A stretch of 64,000 bases of DNA, from the NCBI RefSeq assembly GCF_000378625.1, contig NZ_KB905162.1, positions 186,001 through 250,000 of the forward strand, read 5' to 3'. The position numbers were made by a program, and so were the translations under genes. Source of the stretch: Colwellia piezophila ATCC BAA-637. Its GTDB lineage: Bacteria; Pseudomonadota; Gammaproteobacteria; Enterobacterales; Alteromonadaceae. How positions within the stretch are numbered: position 1 is the first letter of the stretch; every line of letters starts with the position of its first letter. The notes beneath the pieces were generated by a model that did not search any database, had not been told where the DNA came from, and saw only the letters and a list, made by a program, of their open reading frames with translations. Of this stretch, positions 45,443-57,984 are shown piece after piece.

Positions 45443-48400
45443 ATGAGATATAGTTCATTGTTTTTTAATCGTTTTATGTATTTTGTTCTTTTGTTTGTTG
45501 GAATGATCATTCCCGCTGAAAGTAATGAACGCCCTTCAGAACTTATTAATGAATACTCTGTAGAGTTGCTAACAGCGGAAGATGGTTTTGTTTCATCTGA
45601 GATTTATTCAATTATTCAGGATAATCAAGGCTTACTTTGGTTTGGCACCGGTGAAAATGGCCTTATGCGTTATGATGGCCGAAAAGTAACTCTCTTTGAA
45701 TTTGATAGTAGCAGTCCAAAGGGTTTATCACATAACGATGCCGGAAACCTCATGTTAGATCGTAATGGAAGGATTTGGATTGGCACTTGGGGCGGAGGTG
45801 TTAATCTTTATCAGCCAAAAACAGGGAACTTTCAACATTTCATTAATGAGCCTCTGCGCAGTGATTCTATCGCCTCTAACCGAATACAATCTTTATTTCA
45901 TGACCAAGAAGGCTCTATTTGGTTAGGCTCATATGACCAGGGTTTAAGCCGGTATCTTGGCAATAATAGCTTTGAGCGTATCAAGAAAACTGATGATGGT
46001 GAACCTAGTTTATCTCATAATAGAATATGGGACATTGAAGACAACGATGGCGATAGTCTTTGGCTTGCAACTAGCTTTGGTTTAAATTTATATGATAAGA
46101 ATAAACAAAGCTTTACTCATTTTTTTCCTGATCCAAGCAATCCCACTCCTACGGGAGCAAACGAAATCAGAAGTATTTTAAAAACTTCCAAAGATAAACT
46201 TTATGTCGGTACACAAAAAGGTCCATTTAGTTTTAATAAGGAAAATGGTCTTTTTACACCATTGAAAACCCTTGATGATGAATTTTTAGGCCAAGTGAAC
46301 TCTATGATTGAGGATCAAGAAGGCTACGTTTGGTTTGTCTCCAGCAAAGGTTTGTTTAGACAATCCAACTCAGATGATCACATTGAAAAGTTTATACTTG
46401 AGCATAACCACGGCTTGAGAATAATTTTTGAAGATAGCTCAAGAACAATATGGGTTACCAGTGAAACTCACGGTATATATAAGATAGTGCCGAATCGTAA
46501 ATTTAAGTCTATTAATAGTGCTGAATTGATGGCTCCAAATGCTATAACAGCTGATGCTAATGGTGATTTGTTAATTATATCTGCATCGTCGAAATTGTAT
46601 AAGTGGCACGTATCATCACACCAGCTAGAAACATTATCTGGCCCCATTTTTAGCAAAGAAAATGGTTATGAGGGAAATCGTTTTATCGAAAGGCCTATTA
46701 TATTTCTTGATGGAAATGATAGTTTATGGATTGCACAAGATGATGGCTTAGCCCAATTTAACTTGAAATCTAAGCAAATTGATTTTTTTAAATATCCTAA
46801 ATCAGATCCAAATCATCGTGAGTTTAGAGAATTACGAGCGCTTAATATTGATCAATATGGAAACCTTTGGATTGGTACTTATAAGAATGGAATATACCGT
46901 TATGACCCTTTGGTTAAAACTTTTAGTCACTTAGATGATTCTTTGGGTTTATCTCACCCAGAAGTCATGGAAATATTTAAAGATAGTCAGCAAAACATTT
47001 GGGTTGGTACCGGAAATGGTTTGAATCTTTGGGATGATATCAATCAACGATTTATTTCATTTAAAAGCGATAATAAAGCTGATCGCTTATTGGGAAAAAT
47101 AATTCAGGATGTGCATCAATCTCGAGATGGAAAGATTTGGGTTGCCACTCAAAAAGGACTCAATTTATATCTTCCAGAAACTAAAAGTTTTAAACATTTT
47201 GGCAGAAAAAATGGCTTACCTACTTCTTTGATACGTGGGATTGAAGACGATAAGTTGGGTAATTTATGGCTGACGACAAATAAGGGTATTTCAAAATTAA
47301 ACCCATTATCAGGAGAGGTTACTAATTTTGACAGCTATGATGGCTTGTTAGGCTTAAATTATTATAGCAATGCCCTGGTAAGAGCTGGCAATGAAACTAT
47401 CTTCACCAGTAGTCAAAGAGGCGTTGAGTATTTTAATACCTCAAATATAGAAACAAATAATAGCGTGTTCAATGTGATTTTATCGGGATTTAATAAGATG
47501 GGGCAGCCAGTAAAGCTTGAAAAGCCTTATTCTTATGTAACGGATATCCAGTTATCTTATCTCGACTACTTTTTTTCTTTTGAATTCTCTGCCTTAGATT
47601 TTATTTCTCCTCGTAAGAATCAATATGCTTATAAGTTAGAAGGGTATGATGATAATTGGATTTATATCGGTAATCAAAATATAGTTTCTTTTACTAACCT
47701 CGATGGTGGCTCATATAAATTCTTGGTGAAGGCGACTAACAGTAATGGAGAGTGGGGAAAGCAATTACTGTCAATTAATTTGACTGTATCACCGCCACCG
47801 TGGCAAACATGGTGGGCATATAGCCTATATATGCTCGTAACGGCAGTTATCATATTCGCCTTTATTCTATTTAGAACACGTTTACAACAAACAGAAATAG
47901 TTAGGCAAAAACAATTTGTTTTGACACTTGAAGAACAAGTTGCGGAAAAAACAGCTTCATTAAATACCCAAGCGAGGGACTTACTTGATGCAAATAAGCA
48001 ATTGGAAGTGCTTACCTATCAAGATGGATTGACGGGGTTATATAACCGTCGTTATTTTGATAAAAACCTATCAATAGAACTCGACAGACACTATCGTCAC
48101 AAGCAACCATTGTCGCTAATTCTCAGTGATATTGACCACTTTAAATTATTTAACGATTTTTATGGTCATCAGCCAGGTGATAAATGTCTTAAGCGAGTCG
48201 CTCAATGTCTGTGTACCAGTGCCGGTAGAATTACCGATGCAAACTGTCGTTATGGTGGCGAGGAGTTCGCTATTATCTTACCAAATACAACAATAGAACA
48301 ATCGACTCTTGTTGCTGAGCGCTTATGTTTGGCCATCGAAAATTTAAAAATCCCTCATGAAAAATCGGTGACTAGCGCATTTGTAACCTTGACTCTAGGG

Positions 48401-48517
48401 GTTGTGACTATTCCACCAGGGCAAAAAGCATCCGTTGATTCAATTGTATTGAGTGCAGATAAGGCATTATATCTTGGTAAATCAAATGGCAGAAATAGGG
48501 TCACACGTGCTGATTAG
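45443..48517 (+). CDS. Beta-propeller sensor diguanylate cyclase
   Basis: 1024 residues: a signal/anchor segment, then about fourteen Reg_prop repeats forming two seven-bladed propellers (recurring GLLWFGTGENGL, GRIWIGTWGGGV, GNLWIGTYKNGI), a Y_Y_Y domain (about 675-780), a membrane segment near 792-812, a coiled coil, and a GGDEF domain from about 850. The active motif is GGEEF (near 938), preceded by RITD, the inhibitory-site RxxD. The sensor half is that of hybrid two-component systems that detect polysaccharides or other periplasmic ligands, here coupled to c-di-GMP synthesis with no kinase. No ribosome site is obvious. Confidence 0.92.
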   Translation: MRYSSLFFNRFMYFVLLFVGMIIPAESNERPSELINEYSVELLTAEDGFVSSEIYSIIQDNQGLLWFGTGENGLMRYDGRKVTLFEFDSSSPKGLSHNDAGNLMLDRNGRIWIGTWGGGVNLYQPKTGNFQHFINEPLRSDSIASNRIQSLFHDQEGSIWLGSYDQGLSRYLGNNSFERIKKTDDGEPSLSHNRIWDIEDNDGDSLWLATSFGLNLYDKNKQSFTHFFPDPSNPTPTGANEIRSILKTSKDKLYVGTQKGPFSFNKENGLFTPLKTLDDEFLGQVNSMIEDQEGYVWFVSSKGLFRQSNSDDHIEKFILEHNHGLRIIFEDSSRTIWVTSETHGIYKIVPNRKFKSINSAELMAPNAITADANGDLLIISASSKLYKWHVSSHQLETLSGPIFSKENGYEGNRFIERPIIFLDGNDSLWIAQDDGLAQFNLKSKQIDFFKYPKSDPNHREFRELRALNIDQYGNLWIGTYKNGIYRYDPLVKTFSHLDDSLGLSHPEVMEIFKDSQQNIWVGTGNGLNLWDDINQRFISFKSDNKADRLLGKIIQDVHQSRDGKIWVATQKGLNLYLPETKSFKHFGRKNGLPTSLIRGIEDDKLGNLWLTTNKGISKLNPLSGEVTNFDSYDGLLGLNYYSNALVRAGNETIFTSSQRGVEYFNTSNIETNNSVFNVILSGFNKMGQPVKLEKPYSYVTDIQLSYLDYFFSFEFSALDFISPRKNQYAYKLEGYDDNWIYIGNQNIVSFTNLDGGSYKFLVKATNSNGEWGKQLLSINLTVSPPPWQTWWAYSLYMLVTAVIIFAFILFRTRLQQTEIVRQKQFVLTLEEQVAEKTASLNTQARDLLDANKQLEVLTYQDGLTGLYNRRYFDKNLSIELDRHYRHKQPLSLILSDIDHFKLFNDFYGHQPGDKCLKRVAQCLCTSAGRITDANCRYGGEEFAIILPNTTIEQSTLVAERLCLAIENLKIPHEKSVTSAFVTLTLGVVTIPPGQKASVDSIVLSADKALYLGKSNGRNRVTRAD

Positions 48518-48810
48518 CTGATATATCACTTAAGTCACTAGTCGTTCCTGCCTAGCGGAGAGCACCTTACATTCAAAAAAAAACATCGATTAAAATTTCA
48601 GGGTTTCAGGATTCAGCTTTTCGGAATTTCAGCAGTACACATTGACATCGAACGTTGACAGAAAATCTACATTCAAGGTACAAGAACAGGCTCTACTGAT
48701 TATAAATCAGATGCTCTATTGCATAAATCCTTCAACGAGCGCTAACTTGAGCTTGCCAATGTTGATGCTAGTGTGGCCATTACCAATTAGTTCTGCAGGT
48801 TTTAGAGTCA
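48518..48810. other. Intergenic spacer between convergent genes
   Basis: No gene recognised between the propeller cyclase and the terminator at 48811-48843. Nothing notable. Confidence 0.4.
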
Positions 48811-48843
48811 AATAAAAAAGCCTCTACATTTCTGCTGAGGCTT
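48811..48843 (-). terminator. Terminator for the aldehyde dehydrogenase operon
   Basis: On the minus strand AAGCCTC / GAGGCTT (7 bp, 12-base loop) is followed by TTTTTATTT. It lies about 180 bp after the stop of the minus-strand aldehyde dehydrogenase gene. Confidence 0.75.
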
Positions 48844-49021
48844 ATTGTCTTTCAACGAAGGAATGGCAACGACTGCCGGAGTCGAAATGACTACCAAGTA
48901 ATTACAAGGTAACAACTTGGTATAGCTCAAACCATTATTTATGCGGCTTAACTATGGGAGTAATATTAAAATATAATAATACTCCGCTGAGCTTTTAACC
49001 TCTTAATAAAGACAGTGTAAT

Positions 49022-50554
49022 TTAAATATCGAATTTGATACCTTGAGCTAACGGTAACTCAGTAGAGTAGTTGATGGTATTGGTTTGACGGCGCATATAA
49101 GATTTCCATGCGTCTGAGCCTGATTCACGTCCGCCACCTGTTTCTTTCTCGCCACCAAATGCGCCACCGATTTCAGCGCCTGAAGTACCAATGTTGACGT
49201 TGGCAATGCCACAATCTGAGCCCCAGTGAGATAAGAAGTTTTCAGCTTCACGTAAGCTGTCGGTAAAGATAGCTGAGGATAAACCTTGCACTACCTCATT
49301 TTGCACCGCAATAGCGTCATGGACATCACCAGAGTACTTGATTAAATATAAAATTGGCGCAAATGTTTCGTGTTGTACCATATCGAAATCATTTTCCGCT
49401 TCAACAATGGCCGGTGACACATAACAACCCGACTCATAACCTTCGCCTGATAAGACCTCACCACCACAAAGCAAGTTACCCCCTTCAGCTTGTACTTTAG
49501 TTAAGGCTTCACTAAACATTTCTACCGCTTGTTTATCAATTAACGGTCCTACATGGTTATTCTCATCCATTGGAGTACCAATTTTCAAACCTTGATAAGC
49601 TTTTACCAAAATGTCTTTGACTTGCTCATAAATACTTTCATGAATTATAACGCGGCGAGTTGAAGTACAACGCTGACCGGCGGTACCAACGGCGCCAAAA
49701 ACGGTACCAGGAATGGCAATTTTAAAGTCAGCTTGTGGCGTTAAGATGATGGCATTGTTGCCACCTAATTCAAGAATTGATTTACCAAATCTTGCTGCCA
49801 CACTCGTACCGGCATGACGGCCAACACGCGTTGAACCGGTAACCGACATTAATGGAATGCGTTTATCATGCAACATGCCTTCACCTAGCACATTGCCTTC
49901 ACCAATCACTAAAGAGAAAATACCTTCAGGTAAGTCATTTTCTGCTAACACGTCTTTGATAATATTTTGACAGGCGATAGCGGTTAAGGGGGTTTTTTCT
50001 GAGGGTTTCCAAACCGTAACATTGCCACAAATTGCAGCAATCATGGCATTCCAAGCCCAAACAGCAACAGGGAAGTTAAAAGCTGAAATAACACCGACGA
50101 TACCTAATGGATGATATTGGTCGTACATTCTGTGTAAAGGGCGCTCAGAATGCAGCGTTGAGCCATCTAATTGACGAGATAAGCCCACAGCAAAGTCACA
50201 GATGTCGATCATCTCTTGTACTTCACCCAAACCTTCTTGCAATGACTTCCCCATTTCATAAGCAACCAACTCACCTAGTGGTTGTTTAAAGTCGCGTAAT
50301 TTATTACCTATTTGACGGACAATATCGCCACGGTTAGGCGCAGGGACGGTACGCCAGGATTTAAAGGCGGTTTGTGCCGTAGTAATAACGTGTTCATAAT
50401 CTTCATTTGAACACTGATATACGCTAGCGATAGCTTTGCCATCGGCAGGGGAGTAGATATCAAACTGACCGTTGTTGTCAGTATTCATCCATTTTAGGCC
50501 TGTTGATGCGCCGTAGTTTTGGGCATTAATGCCTAATGTTTTTAAAAAATTCAT
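49022..50554 (-). CDS. Aldehyde dehydrogenase family 7, probable 2-aminoadipate 6-semialdehyde dehydrogenase
   Basis: 510 residues, clearly of the ALDH7/antiquitin group (starts NFLKTLGI; YHPLGIVGVISAFNFPVAVWAWN near 150-175). Catalytic Glu in ELGGNN (about 260) and Cys in GQRCTSTRR (about 294) are present. Animal and bacterial family members oxidise 2-aminoadipate semialdehyde to 2-aminoadipate in lysine breakdown. It is the last gene of a three-gene minus-strand run; the gene before it is predicted to make exactly this semialdehyde from hydroxylysine, and saccharopine enzymes encoded at 33-36 kb make it from lysine. AAGGTT ribosome site. Confidence 0.9.
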   Translation of the reverse strand: MNFLKTLGINAQNYGASTGLKWMNTDNNGQFDIYSPADGKAIASVYQCSNEDYEHVITTAQTAFKSWRTVPAPNRGDIVRQIGNKLRDFKQPLGELVAYEMGKSLQEGLGEVQEMIDICDFAVGLSRQLDGSTLHSERPLHRMYDQYHPLGIVGVISAFNFPVAVWAWNAMIAAICGNVTVWKPSEKTPLTAIACQNIIKDVLAENDLPEGIFSLVIGEGNVLGEGMLHDKRIPLMSVTGSTRVGRHAGTSVAARFGKSILELGGNNAIILTPQADFKIAIPGTVFGAVGTAGQRCTSTRRVIIHESIYEQVKDILVKAYQGLKIGTPMDENNHVGPLIDKQAVEMFSEALTKVQAEGGNLLCGGEVLSGEGYESGCYVSPAIVEAENDFDMVQHETFAPILYLIKYSGDVHDAIAVQNEVVQGLSSAIFTDSLREAENFLSHWGSDCGIANVNIGTSGAEIGGAFGGEKETGGGRESGSDAWKSYMRRQTNTINYSTELPLAQGIKFDI

Positions 50555-50653
50555 AGTAACCTTGTGATATCTGATATGTTCATTATTAATATTTAATGGC
50601 TAGCGCATGTTCAGCTAGCCATTTGTTAGTTTGATTTTTATTCTGCTTCTGTA

Positions 50654-53002
50654 CTAGCTCTGCGCTAGCTCAGTTAATCCTAAAGCAAGCACCTTAATAA
50701 AGGTATCAGCGTCGGCTTGGCTAAAGGCCAATGGCGGTTTGATTTTTAAGATGTTGTAAAAAGCGCCTTCGGTACTAAGCAAGATATGATGTTGTTTGAA
50801 AAACTCTACTAACCAAGCGGTTTTATCCGTGGCTGGTTGTTTTGTTTGTCGGTCTTCTACCAACTCAACGCCAATAAATAAACCTTTGCCGCGTACATCA
50901 CCAATAAGAGTAAATTGTTGTTGCAGCTCTGTTAATTTTTCTTGGAAGTATTGCCCTGTGGTTAAGGCATGTTTTTGTAATTGTTCTTCTTCAATAACAT
51001 CGAGTACTGCCATACCAATGGCACAAGAAACCGGGTTACCACCAAAGGTATTGAAGTATTCCATGCCAGTAACAAAGGCATCGGCAATCGCTTGGGTGGT
51101 AATCACGGCGGCCATGGGGTGACCATTACCAATAGGTTTGCCTAAGGTGACAATATCAGGCACCACGCCTTGAGTTTCAAAGGCCCACATATGAGAGCCA
51201 ACACGACCAAAGCCGACTTGTACTTCATCGGCAATACAGACACCGCCAGCAGCGCGCACGTGCTGATAAACGTTGGTTAAGTAACCATCGGGCATGATGA
51301 TCTGGCCAGCAACGCCTTGGAGCGATTCACAAATAAAGGCACTGGGTTTTTTACCAATACTGTCTAGCTGTGCCAGGGTTTCTTTAACACTATTGGCATA
51401 CGCATTAGCCGTTTCAGGGCTATTACCTAAGAACTCACCGCGATAAGGATCAGGTAGCGTTACCTTATGCACATAAGGTTGTGCACCTTCACCACCAGGG
51501 CCATCAAATTTATAAGGGCTGGCTTCTATGCAGGCATTGGTATTGCCGTGATAAGCACCATCAACGACTAATAATTCGGTGCCTTTGGTGTAACAACGCG
51601 CTAAGCGAAAAGCTAATTCATTGGCTTCACTGCCTGAATTTACCAGCATACATACTGATAATTCTTCGGGCATGGTAGCAAGCAGTTTATCGGCATAATT
51701 AATGATGTTGTCATGCAAATAACGAGTGTTGGTATTGAGCTTAGCCATTTGCGCTTGAGCGGCAGCAACAACTTTAGGATGACAATGGCCAACATGACAA
51801 ACATTGTTAACCATATCTAGATACGGTGTGCCTTGCTCGTTGAACAAATAGGCACCTTGGCCACGGACCATCTTTAAGGGCTCTTGGTAGCTTAAACTTA
51901 ATGTTTTACCTAAGTGTTTCTTACGATAATTGATAATGTCTGCAGGTAGTTTTCCGCTATCAATAGGCAGTTGACACGCTTGTCGTAATTGACACAATAC
52001 CGCATAAGGATTTAACGCGCTGAACTGCTCCAGTAATTGCCAAGCAGGTTTTACTGATACCAATAAATAATCATTATCGGGTTGTTGTTTTATTGCTAAA
52101 GCCGAATTACAAACAGTGGTACACAAACGTAAGGCAACTAAAGAATAGAGTACTTCTAATTCAATATCTTGTAATGGCTTAACCTGGTGGTAACCCGCAA
52201 CTATGGCGGTGAATGCGCTAAGCGTATTTTGTTGAACACTTTTTTCGCCCATCAAGGCATAAGCACAAGCAATGGCCAGTTCGTTAATGATATGACTATG
52301 TACCATATCGCCAAAATCAATCAGCCCGGTTATTTTTTGCGGTGCACTGATATTATCGACTAACAAATTATAATCATTGGCATCGTTGTGAATAATGCCT
52401 TGTGGTAATTGGGACAAAACTGGCATGGTTTGAGTCTGATAAATCGACAAGAAATTATCAACAATACTGACCTGTTGTTTGTTGAGTAAATGCTTTTTAC
52501 TCATACAATTACGATAACCTTGGGCTAAATCCCAATCAAGATAACGATAGGCGCCGGGGTGTTTAAAATCAGCTAAGGCAAGATCGAGATTGCCAATAAA
52601 TTGCCCTAAGTCAGACCAAAGGGCAGGGTTATGACTCAGACTATCTGCATCGGCATAAAACGGTCCTGGCAGGAAGGTTAAAACACGTAAACAAAAAGCT
52701 TCTTGCTGTGCATTAGTAATCGTGGTGATAGCTTCGCCCTGTTGATTACTAACTGCATGAGGCACCGCACACTCTTTCTCCGTTAAATGTCTCATGGCGG
52801 AATTTTGCATTGCCAGTTCAAGTTTTGACTCCGCTGAATTAGCAATTTTTACAATGTATTGCTCATCATCAGCCGTAGTCAGTAATAAATTTTGATCGCA
52901 ATAACCAGGAAGACTTTTTAACTGCCCTGACAGCTGGTATTGCTGAGTGAGTAATTGAATAATTTCAATATCAGAAAACTTAGGTGTTACATCTTTAGTC
53001 AT
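50654..53002 (-). CDS. Fused kinase / PLP phospholyase, probable 5-hydroxylysine kinase and 5-phosphohydroxylysine phospholyase
   Basis: 782 residues in two parts. Residues about 20-330 are an APH/choline-kinase-fold kinase (catalytic loop HNDANDYNLL near 204, metal site IDFGDM near 226). Residues about 360-780 are a class III PLP enzyme with SGSEANELAFRLAR, IADEVQVGFGRVG, PLP lysine in TLGKPIGNGHP (about 623) and GMEYFNTFGGNPVSCA, very close to the animal ethanolamine-phosphate / phosphohydroxylysine phospholyases (AGXT2L1/AGXT2L2). Animals use separate kinase (HYKK) and lyase. Phosphorylation and elimination would turn 5-hydroxylysine into 2-aminoadipate semialdehyde, the substrate of the next gene's ALDH7. 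Phosphoethanolamine-type substrates are the main alternative. Confidence 0.82.
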   Translation of the reverse strand: MTKDVTPKFSDIEIIQLLTQQYQLSGQLKSLPGYCDQNLLLTTADDEQYIVKIANSAESKLELAMQNSAMRHLTEKECAVPHAVSNQQGEAITTITNAQQEAFCLRVLTFLPGPFYADADSLSHNPALWSDLGQFIGNLDLALADFKHPGAYRYLDWDLAQGYRNCMSKKHLLNKQQVSIVDNFLSIYQTQTMPVLSQLPQGIIHNDANDYNLLVDNISAPQKITGLIDFGDMVHSHIINELAIACAYALMGEKSVQQNTLSAFTAIVAGYHQVKPLQDIELEVLYSLVALRLCTTVCNSALAIKQQPDNDYLLVSVKPAWQLLEQFSALNPYAVLCQLRQACQLPIDSGKLPADIINYRKKHLGKTLSLSYQEPLKMVRGQGAYLFNEQGTPYLDMVNNVCHVGHCHPKVVAAAQAQMAKLNTNTRYLHDNIINYADKLLATMPEELSVCMLVNSGSEANELAFRLARCYTKGTELLVVDGAYHGNTNACIEASPYKFDGPGGEGAQPYVHKVTLPDPYRGEFLGNSPETANAYANSVKETLAQLDSIGKKPSAFICESLQGVAGQIIMPDGYLTNVYQHVRAAGGVCIADEVQVGFGRVGSHMWAFETQGVVPDIVTLGKPIGNGHPMAAVITTQAIADAFVTGMEYFNTFGGNPVSCAIGMAVLDVIEEEQLQKHALTTGQYFQEKLTELQQQFTLIGDVRGKGLFIGVELVEDRQTKQPATDKTAWLVEFFKQHHILLSTEGAFYNILKIKPPLAFSQADADTFIKVLALGLTELAQS

Positions 53003-53099
53003 TGTTGCCTCTTTAAAGTTTAACCTGTGCTGTTCCCACAGGTTATGCCTAATTTACTTTGCTAATTAATTAATGCTTACTTTGCTATTTAATCAATGC

Positions 53100-56408
<3,309 letters not shown>

Positions 56409-56517
56409 TTAAACGCGCAAAGTTTAGATTTTTAACTATTAAGTACTAGAAAAAAGTATATGAATAATGGCAATGTTATGTGCTCATTAAAATTAACTTA
56501 TCATAGTAAATTCAAGT

Positions 56518-56534
56518 CATTTGTCATACAAATG
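56518..56534. promoter_or_regulatory. Probable GntR/FadR-type operator
   Basis: CATTTGT-CAT-ACAAATG is a perfect inverted repeat whose core, TTGTCATACAA, fits the TNGTNNNACNA consensus of FadR-subfamily regulators. It lies 55 bp before the start of the GntR gene in the divergent lacZ/gntR region, suggesting autoregulation and control of lacZ. Confidence 0.6.
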
Positions 56535-56588
56535 TAAATGAATTATAATCGGTTATTAGCGTTAAAAAAAACAGGGTAAAACAGTCAT

Positions 56589-57308
56589 ATGGAATCATCA
56601 CATCGTAATTTGGCCCATCAGGTAGTACATGAGCTGGGCAAAAAAATCCTGCAAGGAACGTATAAAGTTGGTGATAGCCTGCCTTCTGAGGCTGATTTAT
56701 GTACTGAATTTAACATTAGTCGAACGGCAACCAGAGAAGCGGTTAAAATGTTATCGGCAAAAGGTTTGATTAGCTCTAGACCAAGACAGGGCATCAAAGT
56801 CGTTGAGTCAAAACATTGGAACTTATTTGATGTCGATGTACTTAACTGGATCCTTATAGGAAAGCCTGACTTATATCTATTAAGACATTTTTTACAACTG
56901 CGTTTGGCCATTGAGCCTGAAGCTGCATTTTTAGCGGCACAATATAAGCAGGATAGTGATTTAGTGGCTATTGAGAATGCTTTAGTGCGGATGAAAGATG
57001 CAACTAATGGTCAGGATGATACTCATGAAGCTGATATTGAATTTCATCAAAGTATCTTGTCAGCGAGTAATAATCCTTTCTTTATTCAGTTAACAAACTT
57101 TATCACTACGGCATTAAAAGTGAATATTCGTTTTACTAATCGCATGATTCCAGTGACCTTAGCTGAGTATCAAGCTCACGTTGATATATTTGAGCACATT
57201 AAAAATAGTGAACCACAAGCAGCCTTCGATTCAGCCATGGTAACCCAAAAAGCAACCTTGGAAATAGTGAACAAACAAATTGAGGCGTTAGAGAATAAGA
57301 AGGTTTAA
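56589..57308 (+). CDS. GntR/FadR-family transcription regulator
   Basis: 239 residues: winged helix at about 8-75 (GDSLPSEADLCTEFNISRTATREAVKMLSAKGLISSRPRQG) and a FadR-type all-helical ligand domain (FCD) at about 90-230 with the metal-site residues Asp/His (EADIEFHQSILSASNN and later HVDIFEHI). FCD regulators respond to acids such as galactonate, gluconate or amino acid derivatives; the N-terminus and QGIKVVESKHWNLFDVDVLNW resemble the DgoR type. It is divergent from the lacZ-kinase/lyase-ALDH7 run, which it probably controls through the operator at 56518-56534. A role in the hydroxyproline genes is also possible. Confidence 0.88.
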   Translation: MESSHRNLAHQVVHELGKKILQGTYKVGDSLPSEADLCTEFNISRTATREAVKMLSAKGLISSRPRQGIKVVESKHWNLFDVDVLNWILIGKPDLYLLRHFLQLRLAIEPEAAFLAAQYKQDSDLVAIENALVRMKDATNGQDDTHEADIEFHQSILSASNNPFFIQLTNFITTALKVNIRFTNRMIPVTLAEYQAHVDIFEHIKNSEPQAAFDSAMVTQKATLEIVNKQIEALENKKV

Positions 57309-57614
57309 TATTTTCAAAGTAACATTTAATATTAATAGATTGAATTTCTAACCCATAATCATAGTCTATTTATAGTACTCAACATTGATAGTTCGGTGTA
57401 TTTTAAAGCAGAGCCGTGTACTGGTAGCTGGCAATTGGTAGCAGAGCCAATGCAGATAGGCGAGATAATAGCTTGTTGAGTAATTTTCTTACCCTGAGCT
57501 GAGGTTAACTAACTAAAGATTTAATTTCTAAAACCAGTTGGCGCTCGTTTAACCAGCCGAGCAATGTGTTTATAGTTATTATCTTGTTTTTTTTCTAATT
57601 TTTTGGCTGTTAAT
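57309..57614. other. Spacer after GntR gene
   Basis: About 300 bp with no recognisable gene or terminator. Confidence 0.35.
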
Positions 57615-57765
57615 TTAAGTCTTTCAGTAGTTCTTTTGACCAAGCACCACAAGCAATAACACAATGATCAAAAGTTAAGTTTTCTTGCTGCGTTTTCACA
57701 GAAACGCCAGAATCACTCTGAGCTACTTGTGTGACTGCGCTTTGCTGGAAAGTCATACTTTTGCT
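57615..57765 (-). pseudogene. Fossil of a D-amino-acid/hydroxyproline dehydrogenase
   Basis: The plus-strand sequence is about 70% alike with 59758-59905 inside the intact FAD dehydrogenase gene (shared strings include TTCTTTTGACCAAGCACCAC and TTTGCTGGAAAGTCAT). The flanks do not match, so this is a short broken copy of a paralogue. Confidence 0.75.
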
Positions 57766-57830
57766 TAGGCTTCCCTAAAGGCGTTTATAATTCCAGCTGA
57801 ATCCTGCATCTTCAAGTGGAACGGGTATAA

Positions 57831-57920
57831 CGCTACCTGGTCAAATGTTTAGAAGAACTCAGTCAACCCGAGCCTGAGATAGAACCATTGCTACCTTGGG
57901 ATCTAAAAACTCGGTGCCAA
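57831..57920 (+). pseudogene. IS66-like transposase C-terminal fossil
   Basis: The plus-strand frame gives RYLVKCLEELSQPEPEIEPL, then LPWDLKTR, the typical ending of IS66 transposases (xYL...L...xxxLLPW). Only this tail is left. It lies directly before the terminator of the hydroxyproline deaminase gene. Confidence 0.55.
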
Positions 57921-57942
57921 TCCGAAGACGGACACAAAAAGC

Positions 57943-57970
57943 TCCGTAAAAACGGAGCTTTCTCTTTTTG
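57943..57970. terminator. Bidirectional terminator
   Basis: AAAGCTCCG and CGGAGCTTT form a perfect 9-bp stem with T runs on both sides. It ends the minus-strand deaminase gene. Confidence 0.85.
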
Positions 57971-57984
57971 AATATTTGAAAGGA

